From Phialophora verrucosa (Eukaryota; Ascomycota; Eurotiomycetes; Chaetothyriales; Herpotrichiellaceae): DNA of 64,000 nucleotides. How positions within the stretch are numbered: the first letter of the stretch is position 1; each line of letters begins with the position of its first letter. The notes below the pieces were generated by a model, which saw only the letters and a list, made by a program, of their open reading frames with translations, had not been told where the DNA came from and did not search any database. The stretch covers positions 124,001 to 188,000 of the forward strand of contig MSED01000006.1 of the NCBI GenBank assembly GCA_002099365.1. Direction: 5' to 3'. Positions 46,050 to 56,580 of this stretch are shown piece by piece. The position numbers were made by a program, and so were the translations under genes.

Positions 46050-47902
46050 GTCGCCGACGATCAGCGAAGGACATTTGGATAAGGCGCCAAAGTGAGCAGG
46101 CAGTGGGAGCGTGGTTGGGCTGGTTAACCCGCGAGTTATTGCAAGGTATATTGGCGTGACAGGAAGCATTGGCGGCCGGCAGTAGCATTCTTGATCAATA
46201 GGCAAGGTGCGACACGAGGCACCAGGCCTTCAGCAGGCATATTGTACACATTACTTTAGCTAGAGTCACCAATGGTCAGCAATGATCTTTTCGTTCAGTT
46301 TAGGCAATGCGCATGGACTGTTCCAGATTCACGGCGCAGGACAAAGCACCAGGATATAGATCTAGACCGTCACTTCAAAGACGCGCATGTGAAGGGACAG
46401 CGTTTGAACATCCTCAAACATGAACTTTTGTCCGCTTACCTACTCGCAGCACAAAATGCATCCATGAAACGCAGATTGAAGCAGATCTGAAGTCGGATGT
46501 TTCCAGGGTGGATCACCGAGCAAGACAAAACAAGGGATGACGTTGGAGGCTGGCCGTTGGTGGAGCCGCCGAGCAGAGGGAACGGTCAATCTCGCAAAGC
46601 ACGAGCACAGCCTCGGTGTCGACACGGTCAGAGAGATTGTATTGCGCTTGTTATTTTTGTCCATCGGCATGCTATAGTGACGGTGAAGACGAAGGAAGCA
46701 CAGTGGTGACCAGCAACCTTGGTGGTTGTGGAGAATGCTCGTTTGACATTGACCTGATATGTGGGGGAGCGAGTGAGAGATCCAAACCGGCTGCGCGGTA
46801 TGCAGGAGATCTGCAGGCATGACGAGTTCGACAGGCAAAGACAGACACAGGACAGCGATGCTGCTTTGAGCGTCACAGCGTGTACACTCGAGTCTAGATT
46901 CCACGCCGGTTGATTCGGCCACTTTGCCGGCCATCCTGGAAAATGTGCTTTGTAGTTACGAGCACACAGTCGAGATGCGGCTGTTTGCGACGGCGACCGT
47001 CTGACTTATATCGGCAAGGCAGATTCCCGGCATCAGTGACCTTGAGGACAGCCTCGTGAAGGTGTTTGGTCGATGTTTGGGGAACAGCAATCTCCTGCAT
47101 GGTCTGCTCCGCCACGCGGCCCGCGTCAGTGCCAACACGCCATAGGAAGATGCGTTCAGGGGGACAAATGCTCTTTGTTAAAAGCGGATTAGCGGCTGCG
47201 GGCAAGCATCTGGAATTCTTTTCACCCTTGCCTTCAACCACCTTCGCAGCCTATCGCTTGTCTCCCGAGCATCCGGCGACCACACACAACTGGCAAGCTG
47301 CTGGCCCCCCTTCCAAGACACTGCTACCCCCCAAAGAGCGGTGCCCACATCGGCCGAATCCCACCAGACGCAGAGGTCCGCAGAGAGAGACTGGAGACGC
47401 TGCTCCTTCCTGCAGAGGCTCGTTTTCCTGATCTCGCGGCGTGTCAAATCTTGCATCTCTTCCTGTTCCAGCCTCCGTCACCACTTGCTCAGTTCTCCTT
47501 CACAATCCACGCTCGCTATTCACATCGAACTCAACCACGACTCCGACTGCATCCACAACCTCAGTTTTCTTTGACGGCCTCTTTGTCACTGAGATCGAAC
47601 GGCGACGACATCCCTCGTCCCTGCAGCCCGGCGGTCCCTGAGTTTTGCCGCTCGTTCCAATTCCCGCATTTCAACCAACCTCCCCTCAGAATCAATGACA
47701 CCATCGACAGTCCACCTCGAATAACTCACCACCACCGTCAAAAGATCTTTCTGCTCGAAGCCGAATTTGAATTAAATAATACGCCTCTTCACACTGCATC
47801 ATTGTCCCCTACTGAAAAGGTGTTCGCCCTGGTTGGCGCCCTGAATTGCATCCACCCCTTGGAACAACATCACGCGTCTATCAGCGGCGACTTCACCTCA
47901 AC
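46050..47902. other. Intergenic, about 1.85 kb, with probable long 5' leader of the FLC gene
   Basis: No gene I can support. Several 70-165 codon open frames on both strands show no motifs. The stretch from about 47440 to 47800 is C/T-rich and reads like a fungal promoter and 5' UTR for the gene at 47903. Confidence 0.5.
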
Positions 47903-50278
47903 ATGCGGCCTCAAAGCTCATTATCTTACCTCTTCGCCCTCTTCGCCGCCCTGTCCCTCTCCCCTTACACCCTCGCCGAGAACATAATCGAGTCGAACTC
48001 GTTAAACTCGTGCAAGAGCGGCTCGAATTTTACGGCAACACTATTCAATGTCGCGTACACTCCCAAAAACAGCAGCATCAGTCTCAACATCAACGGTGTT
48101 TCCTCCATAGTGGGAAATGTCACGGCACAACTGGAGGTCATCGCCTATGGATTCACCATCGTCAACGAAACTCTCGACCCCTGCGAAATGGGTCTTGCAG
48201 GATTCTGTCCCATGCAGGCCGGTCGTCCGATCAATATCGAGACAAATATCGATGTTCCCAGTGATGTCTCCAAGCAAGTGCCCGGTATCGCGTATACTGT
48301 GCCCGATCTGGACGGCGTCGTTCGAGTTTATGTCAAGTCTCTTGATACGGGCGAGACGATTGCTTGCATGGAGGCCGATCTTTCCAACACAAAGAGTGTC
48401 TACCAACCTGCCGTCGGCTGGGCTACTGCTATCATTGCTGGTTTAGGCCTCGTTGCTGCTGGCATCACGTCCGGCCTGGGTCATCCGAATACTGCTGCCC
48501 ACGTCGCTGCAAACGCGGTGTCGTTGTTCGGCTTCTTCCAGGCTCAGGCTGTGATTGGTTTGACCTCCGTCGCGATGCCACCCATTGTGCAGTCGTGGAC
48601 CCAAAACTTTCAGTGGAGCATGGGCATCATACGTGTTGGGTTTCTGCAATCCATCGCTACGTGGTACCAGCGAGCGACAGGGGGCACACCAACGACTTAC
48701 CTTTCCACTCTCAACACATTCTCCGTGCAAGTCCAGAAGCGCGCTGTCAAGCGCTCTCTCGATACCATGGTTGCATTGGCAACACATAATCTTCGATATC
48801 TTGCCAAGCGCCAGAGCGATACAACCGATACCACCACTGTGGACGACGTCAAGGTTGTGCGTGGAATCGATAGAGTCGGTTTTAGGGCCGGAATTGAGCA
48901 GACCAACATCTTCATGACCGGTCTGATCTTCTTCGTCTTCATCCTCTTCATGGTTGCCGTCCTGGTCGCTCTCACCAAGGCAATCCTCGACGGCTGCGCC
49001 AAAGCCGGCTGGATGAAGTCAGAAAGATTCTTGGAATTTCGCAATGGCTGGAAGATCGTCATCAAGGGCATTTTGTTCCGATTGGTAAGTCTATTGATCC
49101 CGCTCCAGGCGTCCAGTTGCTGACAGGTACAGGTCGCGCTCGGGTTTGTGCAGATGTCCATCCTGTGCCTATGGGAATTGGTTGAGCGAGACTCTGCTGC
49201 CGAGGTTGTTTTGGCCTTGATCGTCTTCATCTCCATGGCCGCCACTTTGGGATGGGCCTCTTTCAAAGTCATACAGCTGGCGAAGAAATCGGTCGCCATG
49301 CACAAAAACCCGGCCTACATTCTATACTCCGACCCTGAGTGCCTCAACAAGTGGGGCTTCCTCTATATCCAGTATCGCGCCACGGCCTACTACTTCATCG
49401 TCCCTCTCTTGTTGTACATCCTGGTCAAGGCTATCTTTATTGCCTTTGCCCAGAAGTCACCGGTCGCTCAAGCTGTCGGCCTCCTTATCGTTGAAGCCGT
49501 TGCGTTGATCGGGACGAGCGTGATTCGCCCCTACATGGACAAGAAGACCAACATCTTCAACATCTCCATCGCTTCGGTCAACTTCCTCAACGCCATCTTC
49601 CTCTTGGTCTTTTCAAATGCATTCGGTCAGCCGGAAATGGTTTCGGGCGTCATGGGCGTCATCTTCGCCTTCTACAACGTGGTCTTTGCGGCGGTTCTTC
49701 TGCTCTTGGTGCTCATTGCCTCCATCTACGCAATTGCGTCAAAGAATCCCGAGGTCCGATATCAGCCTATGCGCGACGACCGAGGTAGTTTCATCAAGTC
49801 TCAGGCCGCCCTCACAACCGAGCTAGACGCTTTGGGCGCAACTGCTAGACAAGATGGACAGACGACGTATGTCAAAGACAAGGGCTACGATGATGACGCT
49901 TCCTTCACGACCGACTCCCTGAAGCATCAATCAGATATCACCCAGCAGCCAATGACGCAAACTCAATCCTATCCTCAACAAGACTACAATACACCATTGT
50001 ATCCCAGTGATCAGCCGGGCCGTCGCGGTCCACCACAATCGCTGGAGCAGCGCCAGATGTACAACCAAGGATACAATAGCAGCGGTGACCACGGCTACGG
50101 CGGTAGACCAACCACGGGTCAAAGTCAACAAACGTATGACCGAAGCATGAGCAGTCTAGCCAGCGGTGGCTATCCAGCGCAGCCTCCCCGGTCCTCCCAG
50201 GGCGGTTATCCTCCACAGCAATCTTTCAGACAGCAAAATAACTCGAGCCCCTGGCAACGAGGCGCGGGTTACGATTAA
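47903..50278 (+). CDS. FLC-family TRP-like membrane protein (ML-like domain plus TRP channel)
   Basis: Flc/Pkd2-type proteins act in ER/plasma membrane calcium and FAD transport and cell-wall maintenance. Two exons, 47903-49084 and 49133-50278, intron 48 nt; 775 residues. The ATG at 47903 begins a clear signal peptide (LSYLFALFAALSLSPYTLAE); the frame extends upstream only from TTG. The luminal ML-like domain (about 25-165) has Cys pairs (SCKSG, PCEMG, FCPM). Multiple transmembrane segments cover about 170-620, including the intron-interrupted segment RL/VALGFVQ. The C-terminal 160 residues are cytosolic, Gln/Tyr/Pro/Gly-rich and low-complexity, with repeated GYP/YNQ-type motifs. Family and topology are sure; the exact Flc subtype is not. 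Confidence 0.93.
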
Positions 50279-51210
50279 CTACGCTCGGGCCAGGATGGAA
50301 ACCCCGCGGAGGGTCAGAACGAGCAACAGACTTACCAGCCACTCGCCCACGGCGTTGTGCCCAGCCAGGACAGGAGAGGTCGAATGAACAGCGAGATGAG
50401 AGACCTGAGTGGGTACTGGGATCGAGAGTGGTGGCGGGATGAGTATGCAACTAGAGGTTGAAGAGATTCGAGCTCGGCAGATGGAATGTGTATAGCTGAG
50501 TCGCAGCATGGTTGGCGCGAAAAGGCAAAGCAGCAAAGAGCTGCTCAGTGATGAGACATGAATCAACTTAAAGCATCCACCCTGGCACCTTGCGCGTTTG
50601 TGTTCGAGGGTGTCTTGTTCGGCGTATTCGACAAGGTCAGGCCATTTCATATGTTTGGTGCAAAAGTATTGCATACATGGGGTGCATACTAAGAGCCTCA
50701 AGGATGGCGTTCTCAGAAGTTACAAGAACTACTGTTTATGTACAACTACGGTGGCGCAACATCAGGAGGCGAGACCAAGAATACCATGATGCCTCTCCTG
50801 CGCCGGTCCTGCACCGATTTTGTCTGTTCTTGATGTCTCTACATGTTTCCCATTCATCCTCGGTGCACCGCCAGTCACCATCCGTGACGCGTGAATCGAA
50901 ATACGGTAAAGAGTCCGTATCACGTCGTGTCTCCTCACATTCTGGGCGAGAATTGAGGCAGGAGTCATCTTGATTCTTGGCGTAGCATTCTTTGTAATTC
51001 TACTACAGGTCAATCGACTTGGAAGGGAGAGATACGCCTGGTCCATCGTCGGGTTCAACGTCTCTCGTTCTACGGGGATCACTTGATGTGCTTCATCTCA
51101 TAACGGAGCTCTTGTTCAAGGTACTCGCGCGGTACAGTCTCATTGATCGGTATTGACTCTCTGCGCCTTCATCACCAACACCAACACCAAGCTCCTGCCC
51201 ACCTGCCATC
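50279..51210. other. Convergent intergenic region, FLC gene / A1
   Basis: 932 bp. No gene seen. It marks the border between conserved genes and the A/B paralog patch. Confidence 0.5.
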
Positions 51211-52123
51211 CTAGTTGGCGGCAATGTCGTCTACAAACAGGACGAACGGCAGCTCCACGTCATCCATTGCCAACCACAGCCGATATGCATACCGCAACGA
51301 CGGGTCGTCGATGATGAAGAATTCCCGGTCAAACCCGTTCGTGTCCCGGGCGCAGAACTTGAAGCGGCGGACGTCCCGCGCATTGGCGCCGCGGTAGCCG
51401 CGATAGAATGCCCTGCCGGTGTTGATGTCGAGGCTGGCAGGCTCGGGGGCCTGGCTGCCCGTCGCAAAGAGGTCGTTCGGAACGCAGACCGCCAGGTGGT
51501 TGGTCCTCGTGTCGCGGATCTCGAGCGTGTACGCCATGATCGCGATGCGGCTGGGCTGGGAGGTCACCACGCCTCCATCCGAGGCCTCTTCCGTGCCCTC
51601 GTCTCCCTCCTCCACCACCACCTCCTCCTCCTCCTCCTCTTCCAGCTCCTGTTCACTCCTTCGTTTGCGGTTTCCCGCCAGGATCCACCGCTCTGCTGCC
51701 TCATTGAAGAACCTGATGGCGAGCCCGTACTGAGCAGAGAAGGCTTGGCGGAAATACCGCGAGAACTGATTGTCTTGCAAGAGTCGGGTTTCTGCGTCTT
51801 CCTTGACATGGCGACCTTGTGTGGTCTTCATGTTGACCGCGGGGCCTGGGGGCAACAAAGAGACAGCCCTGGCAAGTAGAGCCTCGCGTTCAGCCTCGTT
51901 CATGCCCAGTCCCCTCGCGAGCCGTCTGACTGTTGGTGCGTCATATTTGATGCGGCGGTCGTGAAGGTCTTGGTAGAATTGCGCGTAAAACTCGTAGTCG
52001 CAAGGTGGAATGGTCAGCGGATTGGCATGGTGGACGACAAGAGCTGCACAATTAGACTCAAGTGCGAACAAGGTAGGTGCATGTCTCACCTCGCGACTGA
52101 GCAGCGACATCTTCGGACGCCAT
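51211..52123 (-). CDS. A1: unknown protein, paralog of the gene at 56581-57576
   Basis: Function unknown. Exons 52123-52090 and 52043-51211; the 46-nt intron (GTGAGA donor, TCTAAT branch, CAG acceptor) joins MASEDVAAQSR to ALVVHHANPL; 288 residues. Without splicing, the frame opens only from a GTG inside a TATA-like stretch. N-terminal part (about 20-75) is helical (FYAQFYQDLHD, then MNEAEREALLARAVSLLPPG). Next comes RYFRQAFS...RFFNEA, then a poly-Glu run, then a C-terminal domain of about 95 residues with RFKFCARDTNG, DDPSLRYAYRLWL and PFVLFVDD. The same blocks, in order, are in A2. The C-terminal pattern (strand, turn, strand, helix, strand ending in F-x-DD) looks ubiquitin/SUMO-like; this is inference. 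Confidence 0.75.
51621..51643. repeat. Imperfect (TCC)n run encoding poly-Glu in A1
   Basis: About seven TCC units on the plus strand, read on the minus strand as a Glu run at about residues 145-152. Absent from A2 at the equivalent place. Confidence 0.85.
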
Positions 52124-52544
52124 CCTACCACGCTGAAGTTGATGAGCGGCGGATCTGTGGGACACGTAGGGCCTGGCAAGTTTAGTCGTCGTCGTAGTAG
52201 AGAGTTGTCTGTAGCTCCGTCTCTCTTGCTTCTTGTAAGTGCTGAAGTCTGCCGAACAGAGAAAGGGGTGTCGTGTCTGCAAAAAAATAAAACACCGAAT
52301 CTTCTGGCCGCGTATATAGCGTATATAGGGTCCGGCATCTTCACGGCGAAACCAGGCAGCCGTCGTGCAGTGAATCATAGTCGTTAAGACAGTCGGATCG
52401 TTCTTCACGGACCAACGCCAGCATGACGTTGCAAACAAGCTGTTCTTCACCAGCCCTCAAACCCGCATCTTGTTGTTGGCAAACTGCGCAGCGCACATTT
52501 TGTCGCCGACATTCTCCAGTCGACCCTCACCACTCACTTCAAAG
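52124..52544. promoter_or_regulatory. Divergent promoter between A1 and B1 with duplicated TATA-like motif
   Basis: 421 bp between the divergent ATGs. At 52311-52327 the sequence gcgtatata occurs twice in direct repeat (10-bp period); it is TATA-like and the only such element seen in the window's divergent promoters. Confidence 0.5.
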
Positions 52545-53513
52545 ATGAATTGCGACAAGCCTTGCTCAACTTTGGGTGTTGACATGAATCCAGCCGACGC
52601 CTCGCTCTCGGCAACCACGCAGCCCAAATCGTTCTTGGAGTTGCCGCTGGAAATCAGACTTGCTGTGTACGCTCATTTTGCTCGCATCCCTCCAAGAGAT
52701 GATGATGATGCACCGACGAAGGACGCTGGAAAGCTGTGGACGGTCCAGATTGGTGGAAGCAGCGAGGAGCAGACAGCCACGGACCCCGGCAATCCAGCGC
52801 AGACAACCACGGAACCCGACAATCCAGCACGAGCAGCCCATACAGTGGTTGACAGAGGCCCGTCCAGCAGCGCGCAAAATAGCACGACTTTGACGGCCGC
52901 AAAAGGCTCCGAGGCGTACCCAGTCATCACAGCCACCAGACATGCATTGTTGTTGACCTGCAAAAGCATTCACAGAGAGTGGGCTCCGCTGTTCTGGTCC
53001 ACTACAACAGTCGTCTTAGGGTCAACCATCGGCACCGATCCGGCCACATTCGAGCGAGAGTTCGTTGCTCGAATCGACGAATACAAGCTTCGTTCAATCC
53101 GACATCTGGTGTACTGTCCTGTGATATGGAGGTTTGAGATCAAAGACATCTTTGATTTGGTGCTAAATCGTTGCGACCACGGCGGCATCTTGAAGCTGGG
53201 ACGAATTCTGCAGACATATCCATCGTTGCTGAGCGGTCTCAAGGATGTGAGGTTGACTTTCCAGCCAATACATCTAATGCCAACCAACCATATCTTCAAT
53301 GCGCGACGTGGAGATACCGTGGAGGATGTATGGGCCGTTATGGACCCGGCTGGTGTGTGGGATACTCTCGTTCAGCTGCTGAGTGGATGCGAGGATGCCA
53401 AAGCTTGGAAGATCGAGCGGTCCATTGGGTTCGAGGGATTCAAAATCATGCCAGACGGTGGGGTGTATTCCTGGATCGCCGCGCGCTGGGAGTTGAGATG
53501 TAGCTCAAAGTGA
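52545..53513 (+). CDS. B1: F-box-like protein
   Basis: Single exon, 322 residues from the ATG at 52545; the frame extends upstream only through TTG codons. The N-terminal motif FLELPLEIRLAVYAHFA is the F-box-like helix pattern common in Pezizomycotina, followed by LLLTCKSIHREWAPLFWSTTTVV, the usual second block (shown split by context). F-box proteins link substrates to SCF ubiquitin ligases; whether this short-motif group binds Skp1 is uncertain. Between the two blocks lies a Thr/Pro/Asn-rich loop containing a 30-bp tandem duplication. The C-terminal half is a set of helices ending with WDTLVQLL and a β-rich tail. The blocks match B2 in order. Divergent partner of A1. Confidence 0.75.
   Translation: MNCDKPCSTLGVDMNPADASLSATTQPKSFLELPLEIRLAVYAHFARIPPRDDDDAPTKDAGKLWTVQIGGSSEEQTATDPGNPAQTTTEPDNPARAAHTVVDRGPSSSAQNSTTLTAAKGSEAYPVITATRHALLLTCKSIHREWAPLFWSTTTVVLGSTIGTDPATFEREFVARIDEYKLRSIRHLVYCPVIWRFEIKDIFDLVLNRCDHGGILKLGRILQTYPSLLSGLKDVRLTFQPIHLMPTNHIFNARRGDTVEDVWAVMDPAGVWDTLVQLLSGCEDAKAWKIERSIGFEGFKIMPDGGVYSWIAARWELRCSSK
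52771..52830 (+). repeat. 30-bp tandem duplication in B1
   Basis: Two adjacent 30-bp units, 52771-52800 and 52801-52830, differ at four positions (26/30 identical). Each encodes one copy of a TxxPxNPA-type decapeptide, and the frame is preserved. Confidence 0.9.
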
Positions 53514-54416
53514 CCCATCAAAGCATGGAACTGAGGATGGCGACTATTAGCAGTCTATCTGCGAATGCTCCGAGTTGGGAAGTTGGAGCTGAACTGAGCG
53601 GAAAGTCAAGTCGGGCGGAGCGGACGGCGAATTAGGTCCTAATGCTTCACCATAGCCAGTTCAAGAGCTGACAGAGTCGGACTGGGACTCTAAATAATCA
53701 CACCACAAGCTGGTTGAGTCCTGTCAAAGCCAGCGAAGCTCTAGTAACAAAGGGAGAATCAAGGTGTCTACAAATAGTGGTGTTAATGTATCTAGGGAGG
53801 TGTTTCTTCCTTTTCCAGTGATCAGACACCGCCCACTTGCTTCTCTTGGGGGCTTGATGTTTGGCCACTGGCAATCGCAAACATGACTGCGGCGCCTTCT
53901 TGCACGCGGCAAACAGCTTTCGGCTTGATGCCTGTGAAGGTATCAGTGCAATAGAAAAGGAAGATGCTTCGCGGACATGGGAGACGCGATGCTTCACCAT
54001 GAACCACCTCGCTCGACCTCGGCGATGATCATACATTGACGAAAAGACGAGTGGTTCAATGACTTGTGAGGTAGCCTGGTATGTATCTGTTATGTCCCCT
54101 GCGCAGTCTGGCGCCTTAGCATTGATCTCGTGGTCAGGAGCACCCTTGAGCCTCGCAGGCTAAAAAACTAAAGAACGTACACACTCAGCTTCTGTTGACA
54201 GGAACTAGACTGTTCGACGACGGAAGGGCCGATTCCCAGCACACCGAGAAGCTCTCAAGTCCCCTACTCCTGTGTTTCGATCGTCTCCGTCCTCGCATCA
54301 GCCCGTAGCACCCTCAGCTCTCGGCATCAGACGCCGTCCGAATCACTCAGTCCATAGATCTGCGCCGTATTGCTCGACTCGGTTTGCCAGCGCTTCTCAC
54401 GTCGTTTGGTCATCCG
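53514..54416. other. Convergent intergenic region between B1 and B2
   Basis: 903 bp between the two F-box-like genes' stop codons. No gene or obvious remnant of either family was seen. Confidence 0.5.
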
Positions 54417-55388
54417 TCAGTTGAGGACGTTCCATTTCCAGCCTCCAGGCGCCTTTTCCATCTCAGCAGAAGTTATGGATCTCACGACAACTCCCGGATT
54501 GGTGACAGCCCCTCCTACGTCCCGCCCTGCATGCCCCTTCGAAAAGGAGACATGTACGCTGAAAATTTGGCGTAGTGAGTGGTAACGTTCGAATGCGGAG
54601 CAGACATTGACTTTTCTGGACACGCTCCAGCCTTTCAAAGCCGCGCGGCGATCCCTATGCACTAGAAGTTCCACGATCTCTTCCCATAGACCACGTTCTT
54701 CTGCTCTTGCCCACAAATCTGCCGAAGACTCCTCCCATGCGGATGGAAACCGGTTCCCACCAAAGCACACCTGCCACCTTGCATACAACTCGACTTCTTG
54801 CAGCGACGACAAGTCTGCTCGAAAACGATCCAGGATGCGTGCAAATTGTCTGAGATTCGGAAAATTGACAGTGGTGGCTTTCCGGTGGTTGACAGAGCCG
54901 AATGGGCCGTGGATTGAGGCATCGTAGCAAAGTTTTCTGACGTTGCTGACTATGCTTGCGCTGGTAGATCGGAGGAAGACCTTGTCGAAACACAGTGCCC
55001 TTCCTGTGGACACGCAATGGCCGGTGAAACCCAGGTATTCAGATCTAGGTCCGTGGACGATGATAGTGGTAGTACGAAAGAAGGTGGTCGACCATTCGGC
55101 GTTGATCTGGCGAGACACGCTGAGCAACGATCTCCGCGTCTTGGTGATGGCCTGGAGCTCTTCGTCAGAACCTGCATCACTTGTCGGCACAGTGGCGAAA
55201 CAGTCATAGATCATCTTTCTGACCTCCGCCGGCAGGTCCATGAAGCGGAAGGATGTCGAGGCCGCTTCCGCCGAATCCATCTCGGGTGTCCGATCACAGT
55301 GAACGTGCGTTGCTTCGCTCTCGATTGTGGCGATTAGTGCTTGTTGGAGGCGTACAGGCGCGTGGGGGGTTGAGGTAGGAGTGGCCAT
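54417..55388 (-). CDS. B2: F-box-like protein, paralog of B1
   Basis: Single exon, 323 residues from the ATG at 55388. F-box-like motif FRFMDLPAEVRKMIYDCFA near residues 47-65, then LLSVSRQINAEW followed by TTFFRTTTIIVHGP, equivalent to the LLTCKSIHREW and STTTVVLGS blocks of B1. The helical middle contains VRKLCYDASIHGPFG and FPNLRQFARILDRF, and a WEEIVELL helix near residue 240 corresponds to WDTLVQLL in B1. Sequence identity outside these blocks is low, so the two are old duplicates or independent members of a large family. I infer a substrate-adaptor role only from the motif. It lies on the same strand as A2, downstream of it, with 1.2 kb between them. Confidence 0.75.
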   Translation of the reverse strand: MATPTSTPHAPVRLQQALIATIESEATHVHCDRTPEMDSAEAASTSFRFMDLPAEVRKMIYDCFATVPTSDAGSDEELQAITKTRRSLLSVSRQINAEWSTTFFRTTTIIVHGPRSEYLGFTGHCVSTGRALCFDKVFLRSTSASIVSNVRKLCYDASIHGPFGSVNHRKATTVNFPNLRQFARILDRFRADLSSLQEVELYARWQVCFGGNRFPSAWEESSADLWARAEERGLWEEIVELLVHRDRRAALKGWSVSRKVNVCSAFERYHSLRQIFSVHVSFSKGHAGRDVGGAVTNPGVVVRSITSAEMEKAPGGWKWNVLN

Positions 55389-56580
55389 TGATGTGTGGTA
55401 GATCGCGCGATGAGAAGCAAATGAGAAGCTCGACAGACGAAATTGAACTATGTGAGAGGAAAAAGGCAGTCAACTCAGAGAATGATTATGTGATGGGCAG
55501 GGCTGTGAGAAGTGACGCCCACATTCAGCATTCACTCTCTGCAATTCACTTTATGTACCGGTCCCTCACGTTTACTTCACTTCTGATCAGTCCATGTGAC
55601 TGAAAAACCAGAACGCCGGTCCAGAACAGCAAACTGTCCTCGTGGATCCGGAGCAATAAATAGTATTTCGGGGGAGATCAGAGCCGCTGGAAATCTCCGA
55701 TATACCTACAATTGTTGACGCCGCCAGGCCTTCATCATTCCCCCTTTACACACTCAGATAGTTAATGATGCCAATGCAGCTGACCAACATAATTGATACA
55801 GGGATTGACGAGTCCTGAGAATTGTTTGGCTTAGATAGTCTATTTGCGTAAAAGTGTTTCGTCAGCCATGTTGAATTGCCCATGCGGCATTCCGCGGGAA
55901 ATAAACCAGAAGTCAACTCGGGGTTGCCATGTGGCAAAGAAAGGGAGAGTGCTTCGCAAAGAGCATTGTGAACATCCTGTTTCGTGTCGATCTGAAGACA
56001 TCGATCTTCCACTACGTGAGGTAGGCACATGTCGAAGCAATATCACCGATATCACACACGAGCAAGCCACAAGGATATGGTTTCGGCTTGTTTGATCTTC
56101 TCTGGTTGTGGGAGGGCCTGTGAAAGGCTCATCTTTCGTCGTTCCTGCGGTTACGACTCCTCGTTTGTTCTCCTGTAGCTCTCTTTCCACATATCCCGGT
56201 CCTCGTGCCTCCTTGCAATGCCCACTCGTAGAGGGCAGAGAGCATGGGATGTACCTACCACATGACGGATGGATGGTGTTACGTTCCGATTTCTGATTGC
56301 TGAGATTGACTTTCGGGGACGATTTTCAGAGCTTCGAAGAAAGAAAGAGGTGAATGCTGAATGACTAGTATGAATTGAAGCATTTGCCGCCGCTCTTTCG
56401 CTTCGCATCTGTATTCCAATATCGAGGAGCATATCTTCAAGAAAGCTGACGGTGAGGAGAAGCCGTCTCCCTCCCATCAAGTTGTCCTCCCTGCATTTTA
56501 GTCCCCAGATATTGGCGGATTGTGGGTCTGACTCAGGCCCTTCACTGTTGCCCAGGACGAGCACTTCGTTCGTAGCTGCG
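55389..56580. other. Intergenic, about 1.2 kb between A2 and B2
   Basis: No supported gene. Open frames of about 60-137 codons on both strands have no recognisable motif or resemblance to A or B. Confidence 0.5.

Noticed and set aside
46440..47241. Overlapping minus-strand open frames of 164 and 115 codons
   Set aside because: No motif, no splice structure linking them and unlike composition; more likely 5' flank of the FLC gene.
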